Shown here: positions 34,786 through 46,614 of the stretch, one piece after another
How positions within the stretch are numbered: position 1 is the stretch's first letter
Layout: every line of letters begins with the position of its first letter
NCBI GenBank assembly: GCA_000507305.1
Contig: DF239531.1
Location: 2,343 to 66,342 of the forward strand
From: Breviolum minutum Mf 1.05b.01
Taxonomy: Eukaryota; Sar; Dinophyceae; Suessiales; Symbiodiniaceae
Length of the DNA stretch: 64,000 nt
Direction: 5' to 3'
The notes under the pieces: model-generated
The model's input: only the letters and a program-made list of their open reading frames with translations
Databases searched by the model: none
What the model was told of the DNA's origin: nothing
Position numbers and translations under genes: made by a program

Positions 34786-35918
34786 CTGCGCTAGGACCCA
34801 CGGACACCAAATGTGGCCAGCAGTTGTGGACGCGTTTAGAGAGCCAACTCTGCCTTAGTGATGAAGAATATGACGAGGCATGCTGGTATACCCCGAGATT
34901 TAGGGTTTGGCACTCATGCTTGGATGAACAAGGGCAGCTCCGAGGCTATCTCTGGTGCAAAACAGCTACAATACTTGCACATAAAAGTCAGTGAGTCTGG
35001 AGAAGCTCACAAATAGGTGATGTGCCCCTAGTTGAAACGTGCCCGGCCCCAGTTGCAAACTCGCCTGTCAGGTCTTATCGCAGCTGCAGTCCAAGCCACA
35101 AGTTGCAGCTGTTGTGAATGAAACGTAGATTGGGGTACCTGAGTGACCGAGCCGCAAGATTTTTTTAGCAGCGCACTCCTTATTGAAGCAGCTGATAAAC
35201 AGTACAGTGTGTAAGCCATGTGCTGTTGGCCGTGATCATTTCCCCCAAACTTTATATTTTAGATCATTCGACTTAGCTCAAATCAAGGGTAGATTGGTGA
35301 AGCGAGTTTCTACGGCCTCTGGGTCCATCAGGTTGCCAGGCAAATTGAAGCATTACAAGCAACCCACGAAAGCCGGCCGGCAGTCGAACTCCTTCCCTAT
35401 GTGATTCCATTAATAACATTGGAAAAACTGTAACTGTAGGGTAAATGATGTAATTCAATGTAATTCATCACTCAAAGACTTAAAGCATCTTTTAATACCC
35501 CATGTAAGCCACCCTTTTTGGGTTGCCATCTGCCATCAACTGAAGTCATGCCATTTCCTCGAAAGACATGGCTCAAACCGAGAGACGCATCACGCAAACT
35601 CTCTAGGATATATCGGTATTCCCTCAGATTCATATCCTGAGGTTGAGACAAATCATTCTGGCGAGGTGCATGCTTTGACTCATGTGACAAACCTATAGCA
35701 CATTTGTAATTTATAAACATATTCATATGATTCATGGATATTCATGGCATATAATATGTGTGCAGCATTCTATCATATCAATGTATACGTATATGTACCT
35801 GTAGACTTTAATGCTCTCGGTCTGAACTATGTACATGTATGTACTGTGGATAAAACTTGGTCCTGGTGGGGAGAAATGATTGCTTGGCTCAGGTCAGAAT
35901 TAGCCTTTCTTTTTCAAC

Positions 35919-38727
35919 TCATCCCTTGTAAAAACATTTGAGCTTCTTGAGTTCGTCCAAGTGTCCAAGAAATCTCCATGCACCTGCTCACAATTTTGCC
36001 CTCCATGCCCCAAATGATCGGAACAGAAATGAACTCCTACACGCACGATGTCAAAGGCATCTGCCACCACATCGAAGCGGTCCAAACTGCGATATGGCGC
36101 GAGGCGCAGCTGAAGGTCTTTCCGCACATGATCACGAATCTCTCGGCCTATGGCGCAAACTAAGCACAATTGACTCACTCCATCTCGTACTTAATCAACC
36201 AGTTGTAGGTGCCATTGAATCTAGAACATGATTCTGGTTGGGAGATGGGATTGCCTCCATGTACTCCAGAAAAATGTGTTGCACAAACAATAAACCGAAG
36301 GAAAGGGCTCTTGGCCCTCCTACACCATCATGAGAGGCATAAGAGACATAGATGTCTGATAGAGAAACGAATAATTATCAACCGCCCAACTCAACAAGAA
36401 CAAATGGCCTAATCTGGCCTAATCATTGATCATGCCGAATCATGCCTAATCTCAAACGAGTCTGTCAGAAATGAATGAGTCCTTGCAACAGCTCTTTACC
36501 CCATCTCATTTATCTCGTTCTTTTTCTCTTACAGTAATTGCTGCATACCCCGATCTGCTACCTTCGACATAGTTCTTGGCCACGCGCAAGTTGTGGCCAT
36601 CTGAGAAGTAGTGAGCAATTGCAGTAGTCCCACAGCTGCTTGGTCCAGCCTGCAAAATGTTGCCAAATAATTAGTGCAATCTGCAATTGTCCCATACTCG
36701 TCAAGACACCTTGCAAACATCTGTTTTGATGCAGGTCAGCGTTCTTGAGTCATGGCGCATGCCCAAAAAAGCTATACAAGCTTTCACCAATATACCAATG
36801 CTACTGTATCTGAAACATTTCTTCTTCGCTAACTAGTGACGATACATTCCTGGTGACCTAGTGAAACTTCCAGAAACGTGTGTGACAATTCATCATCATC
36901 ATCAGCATCATCATCATTCCTGTGAATATACCATAACCACCTATATTATACAAAGATATACAAAGCATCTATTATATCATAGCCATAACCGACAATCTTC
37001 GGCTCCATGACTATACAAACTCCCATCTTACCCCATCTCTTTGTATATCTTGGCCTGCAACAAACGTGGGCGGGCCGAACGAGCCGCCGGATGTTGCAGC
37101 ATAAAGGTGTTGCGTAAGGTTTTCAATAGCCTGGGCACCAGAAAAGACGTGAAGGGGGATTGGCTTCAAAGTGCAACAACCAACTTGTAGGACAATAGCC
37201 TTGGTTCATGCGTGTAGTTTAACAACTGTATCCTTTCCAATCTCATCCGAAGCAACCATGATATGGAAAGAACTTGGACTGATAGAATGACCCGAACAAC
37301 ATGTTACCAAGGTGCCAGGCTGGTCTGCTTGCGCAGCTCACACTGATACTCTGATACTGTTCACAGAATGACTTGGAAGCGAAGAAACAAGTATGCAGAA
37401 TGATAGCAAAAGCATGCTGAGCGGTGTCTTTGTGTGGTTGAAAAGTTTCCAAACTACTCATATCATTTGGATTCATGATGTCATATTGGAATATATTGTG
37501 CTTGCCCGCTCCGGGACCCTACATCACTGGTGTCCAAAAGGAATTTGCAGTGTTGGGGGATTCTCTTATGGAACTTCTAGCTTTACAATTGCATAGCTCT
37601 TACGCATGTCTAGAGTCCCGATGTCGAATGAGTCTAGTAAATCTTCTCAAGTTGCAGCGGCCCTCCTAAGCCCCAAGTGTCCAAGAAACGCTTCATCATC
37701 GCCCAGCAAAGCACAGGCGCTGCCCAAAGCTTCTTCAGCACAGTGAAGGTTGCTCTTGCACACGTGCTGGCAGGCTGTGCCGCGGAACCACTTGGGCATC
37801 ATGCCTGGTTGAAGGATGTTGAAAGGAACAGCTCATGTGTACGAAAATATGCAAACGCCATGAATATCGAATTGAAAAGTCTAACTCAACGGCTTGCACA
37901 TTGGTGAATCAGAACACATGTATAGTACGGCCGTGGCACTGAAAGGTCGCATGGAGAAGAGCACTATGCCACCTGACAAATGAGGGTCAGTGGAGTTTGA
38001 CCCGCCAGGTCCATAGAGCCTCCTCGATGGCAGGGCTGAAGAGTTGAGAAGTGATCAAAACAAAGCGAAAGTGAAGCACCGTAGGAGACGTACCATTTTG
38101 AATGCATCAAAGATGTCTTTTGGATTTTCTTGGTTAGCCTACTAATCCATACTAATCCTACATGCGAAATGCATCACAATGAAAAATGATGAAAAATGGA
38201 GCCGCGGCTGCACCGTTCACAGTTGACACCGCTTGGGTGACTCGATAGTTCCATGATGAATAGCTTCTTGAGGCTATTTCAAGCGGAAACGTAGTGGGAA
38301 AAATTGAAGCAAAATAATGCAACAAATCGACTTGACCGTTGGTGTGTTTTAAATATCACCGCATCGTCTGACATTGCAGGGGTGGAAATGCAGTAGGCAA
38401 GAGTCATATGTGCAAGCAGTACACTACTGTACTACAATGCTCTTGCTTCAAATATCAAATTCATTGTCATAAGTCATAGATCGTTGTGCACTCACCCATT
38501 GTTCTACTCCAGTATAACATGCACCCAGGACCTAGGACCTGGTTTTTCTGTGCCTTCATATTGCGCACATACAGTGCACATACAAAGCCACAATGATCAA
38601 CCATAGCTCTTCTGGTGGCAAGTCTCTGTTGAAGATCTTCAGCAAACCAGCCCTCCGAAGAGACAAAACCATGAGATGCATTCAGCAGAAAATCGGTCTC
38701 CATAGTTGCGTTAAAACCTGAGGCCAT
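35919..38727 (-). CDS. Multi-exon gene, unknown family, four exons phased
   Basis: The 3' half is firm: exons 37032-37130, 36562-36649, 36043-36159 and 35919-35983 join in phase with GT donors and AG|G acceptors except one AG|T. They read AATSGGSFGPPTFVAGQDIQ, AGPSSCGTTAIAHYFSDGHN, REIRDHVRKDLQLRLAPYRS and RFLGHLDELKKLKCFYKG, stop TGA at 35919-35921. GPSSCGTTAI resembles a P-loop of the sulfotransferase type (xxCGTTxL) but the rest does not clearly fit. Probable 5' exons are 37672-37813 (MMPKWFRGTACQHVCKSNLH, GC donor), about 37245-37345, and 38524-38710 starting at an ATG (MASGFNATMETDFLLNASHG). Their phases are not closed. Confidence 0.68.
36886..36918. repeat. (CAT)n microsatellite, interrupted
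   Basis: CAT units with one CAG interruption, in an intron of the gene ending at 35919. Confidence 0.85.
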
Positions 38728-39114
38728 TTTGGCAGTGAAACCAAAAGACTCAGTTGGAAGTTGTTTATAGTAGATACGCTCAGATTATAGACACGTGGTG
38801 GGAGGCAGAACCAAATAGTAATAGTACGTAGATTTAAGAAAATCATGTTCGAACCTATCGGCGTATTGGCGTGAGAACCCTGCGAATAAATCAAATGAGC
38901 AAGAACCAAGAAGCGGTTCAGTACGTCCTCAGCAAGTAAAAACGGATTGCTGTACCTCAGTCACGTGCAAAAGGCACACTATGAATATCATTGAACATCC
39001 ATTTTCATCAAGCCACGTTCAAGTTGTCTTTGCATCATTTGCCAAGGATGCTAATATTTCATTTCACCTGAGTCACCTGGGCACTGTTTTTGTTCTTTTC
39101 TTCAACATTCATTT

Positions 39115-39830
39115 TTTAGGGACCACGTATACTTGCCTTCATCTAACAGTGGACGACTCGTAGGTTGGTGCACTTGGTGTAACTTGAGTGATCTTGCGGA
39201 CGAAGGCACGCTACTAGAGTTGCCATGCGCAAAAGCACCACCGTGGCAGAAACAGGTCGAAAAAGTCGAAAACCGACATCCATAAAAGGCGGGTGGATCG
39301 CAAGGCGCTGGTTCCTGATGACATGAAATGACTTGGTGAGCAAAAGAAGAGGTTGGCAATACGTTTACACCATCCAGCCCAGTCATCACAAACCAGCTTG
39401 ATCTTGCTCTTGGATACAACCATTGTGATTCTTGGTCACCATTGGCGCGGAAATACAGAAAATACACAAATGGCTAAGGTTGCACTCTGCGACCCGTCCC
39501 CATGGCTGGCAACTATGACTACTGCATTCTTACTTACAAACTTCCGCCACTGTGTCCCAGCATCCTTTCCCCAGCGCCGACTGCCACTTGCATATCTGTG
39601 GCAAACATGGCAAAGCTTCCGTCAGTACCTGATTCGCAGGTGTTCGTTGCGCTTGGGATTTTAGCATCAAAGATCAACTTGGTTGTGTATATTCCGTCGG
39701 ATTGTCTTTTCCAGCTGGTGATGAGAAATGGGAGGTTGCATGTTCTTTCTTTGACCTGTGATTTTGCCATGCTGTCTAAAAACCATCTGCTACAAAAACT
39801 GTGAGTTTCTTTGCCCGCTTTGCAAAGCAA
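39115..39830 (-). CDS. Unknown gene, two phased exons plus a 3' exon
   Basis: Exon 39538 to about 39820 reads MAKSQVKERTCNLPFLITSW, SDGIYTTKLIFDAKIPSATN and VGAGERMLGHSGGS, then a perfect GTAAGTA donor. It joins in phase to an exon from 39473 reading CISAPMVTKNHNGCIQEQDQ. A third exon begins after AG at about 39315 and ends near 39115; three frames are possible, the best of them reading IHPPFMDVGFRLFRPVSATV. It resembles a secreted or lectin-like beta-rich protein only in composition. Function unknown. Confidence 0.55.
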
Positions 39831-40573
39831 CAATATCAGGATCAACAAAAAAGCAAAAGAAAAAAAGCAATCAAATAATAAACATCTTAATCTGTGTATT
39901 TGCTGATTGCTTCAATCTAATATATAATGCCTTAGATGGCCCCAGTTCCTTTTTGCTTGGATCGATCTCCTGCTCTTTTCTCACCTAGCTACCATCACAG
40001 GAGCATCGCCCGAGAAAAAAGTGAACGTGAAGGAAAGGATCCCATTCAGTTGACCGAAAGCATCATTGACACTTCTCTACCAACACTTTTGGAGCAGAAC
40101 AGTTTTGCATTTCAGGTCCCAACTACTGTACAGCCACATAGCATTACATAGCTCTATTGTAGCGATGAAGCAACCCTCTGCAACAAACAATCCCTCATTA
40201 TACTTGAACAAACATGAACAAAGGGGGTAGTCAAACAAATTTCTGCCTTGGATGCTTGTCAAGCCCAGCTACGCATCAAGAGGTCGAAGAGTTGGTCTCC
40301 AAGTCCTGGAGAGACGGACCCATCAACGGGGATGCGATTAATGAGAATACTAATGCAAAAGCATGCAAAAGGATTCGCAAAATAACGGGCAGTAAGGGGA
40401 AGTACAGTAAATGCTAGAACTTGGCTAAAGGTCAGCGGCATTTGGATGTGGTTGGGTGCGCATTTGGAACTTGACAGAATCAAATCTCAATAGTTCCGCA
40501 ATTCTATATATTCAACTCATTTCTGCTGTGTATCAGGATTCTCTGCCCTTAACCGACCCTCTGGATTGAATAA

Positions 40574-40990
40574 TTAGGCACGCCTAAAGTAAGCAGCAGG
40601 ACTCAACATGAAACCATGACATCCCAGCATTATCCCAACAAGCCATGCTAAACCAAAAGGCATATTTGAATATATTTGAATGATCTTCCAGGCAAAAGCT
40701 TTGAAGAACGCAAATCCCGTTGCCGGTCCTGGAAATGGAATTGTGGCTGTGCTGAGCAGCGCTGTTGGCATAGCATGACTCAAGGTGAATAGTGCTATGC
40801 TCTGCGCATCCAATTCCAAAGATGCATCGTCCACAGACCAAACACAGTGCAACAGTGGCCCAGATGCACCAAACCTCCAAAGGGACGGGCAGGAAAACTG
40901 ATGCAAAGGGACCAACCCAAGGAATTCACAAGCTCGTTGAAGTCTAATTGAAATGTGGTGGAAACAAGTGGAAACCACATGGCGCCATGT
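40574..40990 (-). CDS. C-terminal exon of a multi-pass membrane protein
   Basis: A long GC3-rich frame follows an AG acceptor at about 40890 and ends at TAA 40574-40576. It has SVDDASLELDAQSIALFTLS, HAMPTALLSTATIPFPGPAT, GFAFFKAFAWKIIQIYSNMP and GLAWLVGIMLGCHGFMLSPA, then AYFRRA. The pattern of a small-residue helix, FxxFK and a final helix ending in xGxxLxPA resembles the last segment of RND/Patched-type proteins. This is a weak resemblance by eye. It is the 3' end of the locus beginning beyond 41.3 kb or of a separate gene. Confidence 0.48.
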   Translation of the reverse strand, partial: TWRHVVSTCFHHISIRLQRACEFLGLVPLHQFSCPSLWRFGASGPLLHCVWSVDDASLELDAQSIALFTLSHAMPTALLSTATIPFPGPATGFAFFKAFAWKIIQIYSNMPFGLAWLVGIMLGCHGFMLSPAAYFRRA

Positions 40991-41344
40991 GCTTTCTTCA
41001 GCAAGAGCAGTGAGAACATGTGAGATTCAGAAGCTTATGAAGGCGCCAAAAGAAATAGAATGACTTTCAGACCCGATTATGATAACTCTTCTTGTTGACG
41101 TTAGACTTTAAACCCATGAATGGCATGGAGCCTGCATAAAACCTTAAACAGCGGGACTTTACCAAATAGGGCAAATATTGCATAGTGCACGCGGGCAGTA
41201 TCTGCTTCATTCTGGGATGTATGACATCACCACGAGGCATTCCCTATCAGCGTCACTAGATGATTCTTGATCTAGCAGGCTGATTCTTGAAGGGATCAAA
41301 GAGTGATCGAAGCATTTTCCAAGAAAAAATGAAGACAATCTCAA

Positions 41345-42160
41345 TCACTCAGCCCAAACTTCAAAAATCTTTTGTTCAGATTGCCAGGGGGCCAAAGGAA
41401 AGGTCGACAAGTCTTGATGGACTTGGATAGAACAAGGACGACATGGTGATCGATTCGGGGAGTGAGTAAGGAACGCCTCAAGCGAGAAAGCCAAACCTTG
41501 GATGGAAACGTTCCACAGCATTGGAGCCCGTTGGATTTTATCACTTTCAAACACCTTCCATGTTTTTTTTCAAAATCCATCAGCAGCAACAAATTGCTGC
41601 TGAGGCTCTGCCATCTCTTCAGAGGTCATGTCCTTCAAACTGCTGACAATGATGGTACCTGTCCCATGCGGCTGATATCCGGACTGCAAGACCTGGTGCA
41701 GAATGTCAGACCACGAGGTCTGATTTTTCTCGGCATCATAGGTCTCATCTGTTCTGTTCATGTTGGGGTATTAAGTATTACGTATAAAAGATTCTGAAGG
41801 GGACGACGTAAGCCCGTGCAATCTGGATACTTTGGTGCTTTGGGGGCTGACGTGCACAAATGCAATATTATGGGGTGAACAGAATCAGTCTCGTCTTGCC
41901 AGAGTTAAGAACGGTCGTTGCCACATGAGACATCTTTGTAGACATCAACATGTTCCGGAAGACGGACTGCCCAGAATTGGCCTGCAGAACTGGTGCCTCC
42001 TGCATGTCTATCTCGGGAGCGCTCAACACAAAGCTGTGATGACGTTGCTTGGCGAGAAGCGCCGTCAGCCCCCTGAGTGTTCGGGAAAGGCCAGGTGGCA
42101 TAAAATCTTTAAATTTGTAGGCACCTACACCTGTCACCTGAACCAAAAAAGCGACTGAAT
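41345..42160 (-). CDS. Unknown gene, three exons
   Basis: The exon from about 42141 (after TTTTTTGGTTCAG) to about 41890 reads YKFKDFMPPGLSRTLRGLTA, LLAKQRHHSFVLSAPEIDMQ and QSVFRNMLMSTKMSHVATTV before a GC donor (GCAAGA). The exon about 41590-41755 reads RTDETYDAEKNQTSWSDILH, QVLQSGYQPHGTGTIIVSSL and DMTSEEMAEPQQQF before GTTGCT. The exon about 41380-41480, after AG|G, reads SLPESITMSSLFYPSPSRLV before a GC donor. Codon bias is clear. It may be continuous with the membrane exon ending at 40574. Not recognised. Confidence 0.5.
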
Positions 42161-42470
42161 TTGGAGGATGAAAATGCTCATGCCAATGTGCTGCGGCCAA
42201 AATTCCATAAAGGCCATGCGTTGTACAGCAGTAGTGGCAGATCTGCATCATTCCACCTTCCAGATGCAGCTGAGGGGAGTTGTGGGGCCAAGGGTCCTTG
42301 TTTTCATCTTGCTCCTGGAGTTGCAAATGGGTCTTCGCATGGCTTTGCCGTCCCAACTTGAACGCAACATTGCAGTGCGAAAAAGTATGAGAATATATGA
42401 GAATCAACAATTCATCATGTAAAAAGTACCATCAACAAGCTTTACCACTGCTAGCAGTCAGGCATAGCAC
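42160..42470 (-). other. Coding-like segment, frame unresolved
   Basis: Three frames in this interval look partly coding, for example HLEGGMMQICHYCCTTHGLY on the minus strand. A plus-strand frame is also open. I cannot decide between them. Confidence 0.22.
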
Positions 42471-42482
42471 CACGAACAACCC

Positions 42483-42544
42483 ATCACCACGAACAACCCA
42501 CCACCACCACCACCACCACCACCACCACCACCACCACCACCACC

Positions 42545-42578
<34 letters not shown>

Positions 42579-42608
42579 TCATCACCACCACCATCATCAT
42601 CATCATCA

Positions 42609-42655
<47 letters not shown>

Positions 42656-42668
42656 CTCATCCTCATCC

Positions 42669-42716
<48 letters not shown>
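42483..42716. repeat. Large compound trinucleotide microsatellite (CCA/CAT/CGT)
   Basis: About 230 bases of consecutive CAC/CAT/CGT triplets: a CCA block, then CAT, CAC and CAT blocks, an alternating CATCGT block, CATCCT, and a long CAT block. It produces a poly-His frame on plus and poly-Met/Val frames on minus, neither of which need be expressed. Confidence 0.95.
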
Positions 42717-42869
42717 CCGTTGTGATCACTATGGTCTTACAGCCATTAAATGTCATTTGACATGGCGCTAGCCTTAGCCTGCGAGGTGATTTTGATTTGA
42801 TTCGCGTGTTTCGTAGTCTGAATGCGTTTGTAGATGTTTGTAGGCATCACCTTGACAACTCCTGAAGTC

Positions 42870-43035
42870 AGGCTTTCTGTCTTAGGATTTCATCCAGCGT
42901 TGAGTCTTGAGATGTTTCTCCATTTATGCAAGCGTGGATACTGTACAAACTGTCTCCCCTTCAACCCTTCTTGTTTTGTCCGGGGCACTGAAGAAGTTCT
43001 TCGGCATCTTTGTCCAAAGTAAAAACTTCCTCCTG
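42870..43035 (-). CDS. Short acidic exon(s), possible 3' end
   Basis: After a CAG|G acceptor at about 43035 the frame reads EEVFTLDKDAEELLQCPGQN then KK, with a GT donor. A further open stretch, about 42870-42930, has SQDSTLDEILRQKA and a TGA. Either may be the C-terminal part of the gene at 43.8-46.6 kb. Confidence 0.4.
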
Positions 43036-43124
43036 TTTCTGCTCGTTATCATGGCCAATGCAGCCTGAGGGTCAAAATGTGGATTTTCAATGGGGACGGA
43101 GAACAATGATGACAGTATAGATAT

Positions 43125-43258
43125 CATGACGACGACGACGACGGTGATGGTGATGGTGATGGTGATGGTGATGGTGATGGTGATGGTGATGGTGATGGTG
43201 ATGATGATGATGATGAGGAGGAGGACGACGACGATGATGATGACGATGATGATGAACA
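43125..43258. repeat. Compound trinucleotide microsatellite (GAC/GGTGAT/GAT)
   Basis: ACG triplets, then about ten GGTGAT hexamers, then GAT and GAC triplets. On the opposite strand it is the same CAT/CAC type as the array at 42483-42716, so the two are inverted relative to each other, about 410 bases apart. Confidence 0.95.
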
Positions 43259-43779
43259 TGACGGAAGAACTGTGCAGAAATGAACAAAGAGGGCCATTGG
43301 ATGCTCTTTATGTATGTATTGCATGAGAGGGCAAGAAAGGTAGAAACACAGAAGCTGTCACAGTATCTCTATACTACAGATTTTACTGTACACGATTTCA
43401 CCGAACAGTTGTTTGCGAAATTATTCAGTGTTGCCACTTTGTTCGGATGGTTCCGATCATTTAAAGGGTTTGGACCTGGAGTGAGGGACTTCAATAATTA
43501 AAACCAGTGAGCCTGGGCAACCCCATGGCAACCCCTGCCAAGTCCTCTTCTCGAGCTGCAGCTACAGAAGAAAAGAGCTCACATTTCAGGTTTGTTAAGG
43601 AAAGCTAGCTACTAAACAGGACCCCCAATTTGTTTCGAGGGCAGGGGGAGTGGTGCCCTATGCTAATCAGGATCCTAATCGATATTAAATCGATGTATAT
43701 ACAGTACCAAGTGAACTGTCTATGCATGCATGGAACACTGCTGCTATGAAAAAAATAATACATGTGGATATTGGATACT

Positions 43780-44430
43780 TCAGATATACTTCAGACATGG
43801 ACATGGCATTCCTTACAGAAATTCCAACGGCCCTCTTTTCATCTGATAGCACCGAGCCCAGGTGCGAACGAACTTCATAGCCATCACGCCACTTGGACAT
43901 TGCCTGCGGGCCTCCATCGGCTAAAAACTGCCCATCTGTTGCAAGTCAAACTGAGGCCTTTGGCTTTGGCTAATTTGCCTTTGAAAAAAATACAATGTAT
44001 GCCAACGTATGCAACAGCCATTCATGGTACATTGCTGTTGGATATGATTTGCTTGCATAATCACTGCATATATTTTCATTTGATTATGTAATGATGATTG
44101 ATGCCAAGCATTTCTTCAAACTAAGGCATTGGGGTGGCAATTCAACGAGAACGATGGCTTCAGTTTATCCATCACGGAACAACCCATGACTTTGAGGCAC
44201 CGACAAACTACGGTCTAGTGGGTATCCCCCCCAAAACGCGAGCATTGAATGGCTGTTTTTCTGGAAGGTTCCCCCTCTCCAATGTGGAAAAACAAAAACC
44301 CATGGCTCCCCATGAGACCAACGACCTTTGGTCCGATGAGGCTGCTGGAAAAGGCCACTCTCGCCGAGTTGGTCCACTCAAAGCCTCCATCCTTCCTGCC
44401 AGCGAGCACATGGATCCGAGAAAAATAAGG
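43780..44430 (-). CDS. Exons of an unknown gene
   Basis: About 43817-43922, after a TTTTTAG acceptor, reads GPQAMSKWRDGYEVRSHLGS and VLSDEKRAVGIS before donor GTAAGG. About 44220-44400 reads AGRKDGGFEWTNSARVAFSS, SLIGPKVVGLMGSHGFLFFH and GEGEPSRKTAIQCSRFGGD with strongly G/C-ending codons. They lie in order 3' of the phased exons at 45.1-45.8 kb and probably belong to that gene. Confidence 0.5.
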
Positions 44431-45105
44431 TTGGAGCAATGAACAAGAATGAGTTTCTGGAAACTCAAGTTGCATGAACATATGATATGCTATGGGTACA
44501 ATTACATGAGCATGTACATGACATATCATGACATGTATCCCCAAGCTACTTAGACATGTGTACACATGGATTACTCGTATAGTCTAGTAGCAAAAAAATG
44601 CATTGAAACAATCCAGTAAGTGTATATACAAGGATGTACCAGGTATCACCAACAGTAAGGGGCAAATTGTGACAGAAGGGGTATCCCACCAAACAACCTA
44701 CCATGATGGGCTTCTCTTGTTGCCTGTCTCCCCGATTGGATATTAAGGGGCACGATGAACGCCGTCAAGAAATGAATCTGTTGAGCTTCTAGATAGGAGA
44801 AACATCAAAATAACCTTCATGCATAACACGAACTCACTAAAGTCACTAGAGAAATGGAAGCTGCTTTGAAGCTGTACAGCGTGTTTGACTACGTGCCCTG
44901 CAGTTTGTCAGAGGTTCGGTCAAGCCATGCCTGGGCCATACTGCATGCATTGAATTTCAGCACATCTTTGGAAAAAGAAAATCTCGACCAGAGTCTCAAG
45001 ACAGATTTGGAACATAGCGTGTAGTGTGTTTACAAACAGATTCTGATCCGGTTACGAGTATTCTAGAGTGGCTTGAGTTCCCTCTTACTTACCAATTCCC
45101 TCAAC

Positions 45106-46614
45106 CTGTCTCTCATTGTGTCCGAAGTGCTGGATCTTCTCTGCCAGGGTCATGGCTTTTGACCAATACGTGATGCCCGACTTCCTTGGTGCCCAGGCCA
45201 TGTACCCACGGCACACCCAAAGGGTCTGGCCAGGAAGGTATTCTGCCAATACTTTGCTTCCCTTGACACGGGAAAATGAAGAGTAGTCTGGAAACCTTGG
45301 ACCTATCACTGAAAACAAGATGTATCTGTATGATAAGCATGATACATCTATGCCAAAAATTGATAAAAAATGTAAAAACCTTCCAATGTCTGATTTGCAA
45401 CAGCAACAGCTCAAATGATACAAAGTTACCCCACTCAACGCTGTTCCATTCCCACTCAGTTATTCCTCTCACACCCATACCAGCTAGGTCGGGTTGCGTC
45501 TCGTCAGCATTCACAGCCATTAGGTCATCTCCTGTATCTCTAAGCTCTTGACCTTGGATGATGTACAGCATCGTTTGAAGAAAGTCTATGGAAAAAAATG
45601 ACAAAAGACGCAGTAATCATAATGCAAGCCATAAGCTTGAGGTTTTTCTGTCCCCATGAAGCAAAAAAATAAATATGCACACACATTCTTCCATCATCAC
45701 ATCCACCATCCAACTTCACAGCTCAGGTTTCAGTGAAGGTCAAGAATTACATACCCACACCATGCTGAGCAACAGGAATCATATCTTTCCAGCTGCATGT
45801 TTCTTTCTCGGACCCAATGCTCGATGGCAGCGCCTGTAGCTTGCATCACTTCAGGTAAAACACCTGAGCAAAATGACAATTCAACTGGTATCAACTATAA
45901 TATGTGTCCTCCCATGTAGTCAAATTCGAAAAACGATGCCTCTTCCCGCACAGGTTGAGAAAGTAAACATGTGCAACAAAAATTCGCGTTTCCGGCCGAA
46001 TTATGATGTACTCTGTTCCCGTTCCACAGCGGAGAATCTTTAAAGAAAACTATATACCTTTGGAGTGAGGCCATGCCGTAGTCACCATACATAGGCATGG
46101 TGAACAGCAACACGATCTCTGCACCTTTGCCAATCTCTGGTTTCAATGGCCGAGTGACTGGCAGCTACCCTGAAAAAGCTGGGTAACGGTGCATGAAGAT
46201 GTTGCTGCATCCACTGTCGTAGGACCTGAGGCTCCAAGCCGTGTTTTTCAGGGGGAAGCTGTCGGGAATGTTGGACATGGTAAGGTGTCTTACCAGGCCC
46301 TACCAGCGATATGCGTGAGCATTGGGGCTTAGTGAAAGTGGTACAACCAAATACAGCAACTATGGATTTAGATGGATTTAGATGGATTTAGCCCATCGCA
46401 TGCAGCATGTTTTCTCGTCGATTTTTGGGATTTTTGGGAATGTCCCGATTCTGGATCGTTTTTCATGGCATCTCTCACTAATCTCTGACCCTTCGGCCTG
46501 CGACTCGTTGTTGCCGGTCACCTTGAGGTGAGTCTCATTGTCATAGGCGTCCTTGATCAAGATCAAGAGGTCGCACAAAAAACCTGCAGTTGATGAACGG
46601 CTCCGCGCAAGCAA
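45106..46614 (-). CDS. Multi-exon gene, unknown family, three exons phased
   Basis: Exons up from 45755 (GSEKETCSWKDMIPVAQHGV), 45430-45585 (QTMLYIIQGQELRDTGDDLM and GMGVRGITEWEWNSVEW) and 45106-45308 (GPRFPDYSSFSRVKGSKVLA, LPGQTLWVCRGYMAWAPRKS and AMTLAEKIQHFGHNERQ) join in phase with GT donors. Upstream candidates are 46058-46290 and about 46470-46575 (DLLILIKDAYDNETHLKVTG). The former reads MSNIPDSFPLKNTAWSLRSY and KPEIGKGAEIVLLFTMPMYG, but an in-frame TAG at 46165-46167 lies between these two stretches. No family recognised; the sequence is soluble and mixed in charge. Exons at 43.8-44.4 kb probably continue the gene. Confidence 0.68.
46363..46390. repeat. GATGGATTTA triplet repeat
   Basis: Two full and one nearly full copies of the decamer GATGGATTTA in tandem. 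Confidence 0.8.

Noticed and set aside
34477-34858. Two overlapping plus-strand frames of 105 and 106 codons
   Set aside because: The minus strand holds exons 34482-34607 and 34679-34785 with better codon bias and matching splice phases; the plus frames are mirrors.
35978-36163. Plus-strand frame MHLLTILPSMPQMIGTEM with good codon bias
   Set aside because: It mirrors minus exons 35919-35983 and 36043-36159, which join in phase with their neighbours.
37677-37907. Plus-strand frame MSKKRFIIAQQSTGAAQSFF
   Set aside because: The minus strand has a splice-bounded exon (AG|G acceptor, GC donor) with stronger codon bias over the same bases.
42397-42771. Poly-His frame on plus and poly-Met/Val frame on minus
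   Set aside because: Produced entirely by the trinucleotide microsatellite; no splice or codon support on either side.
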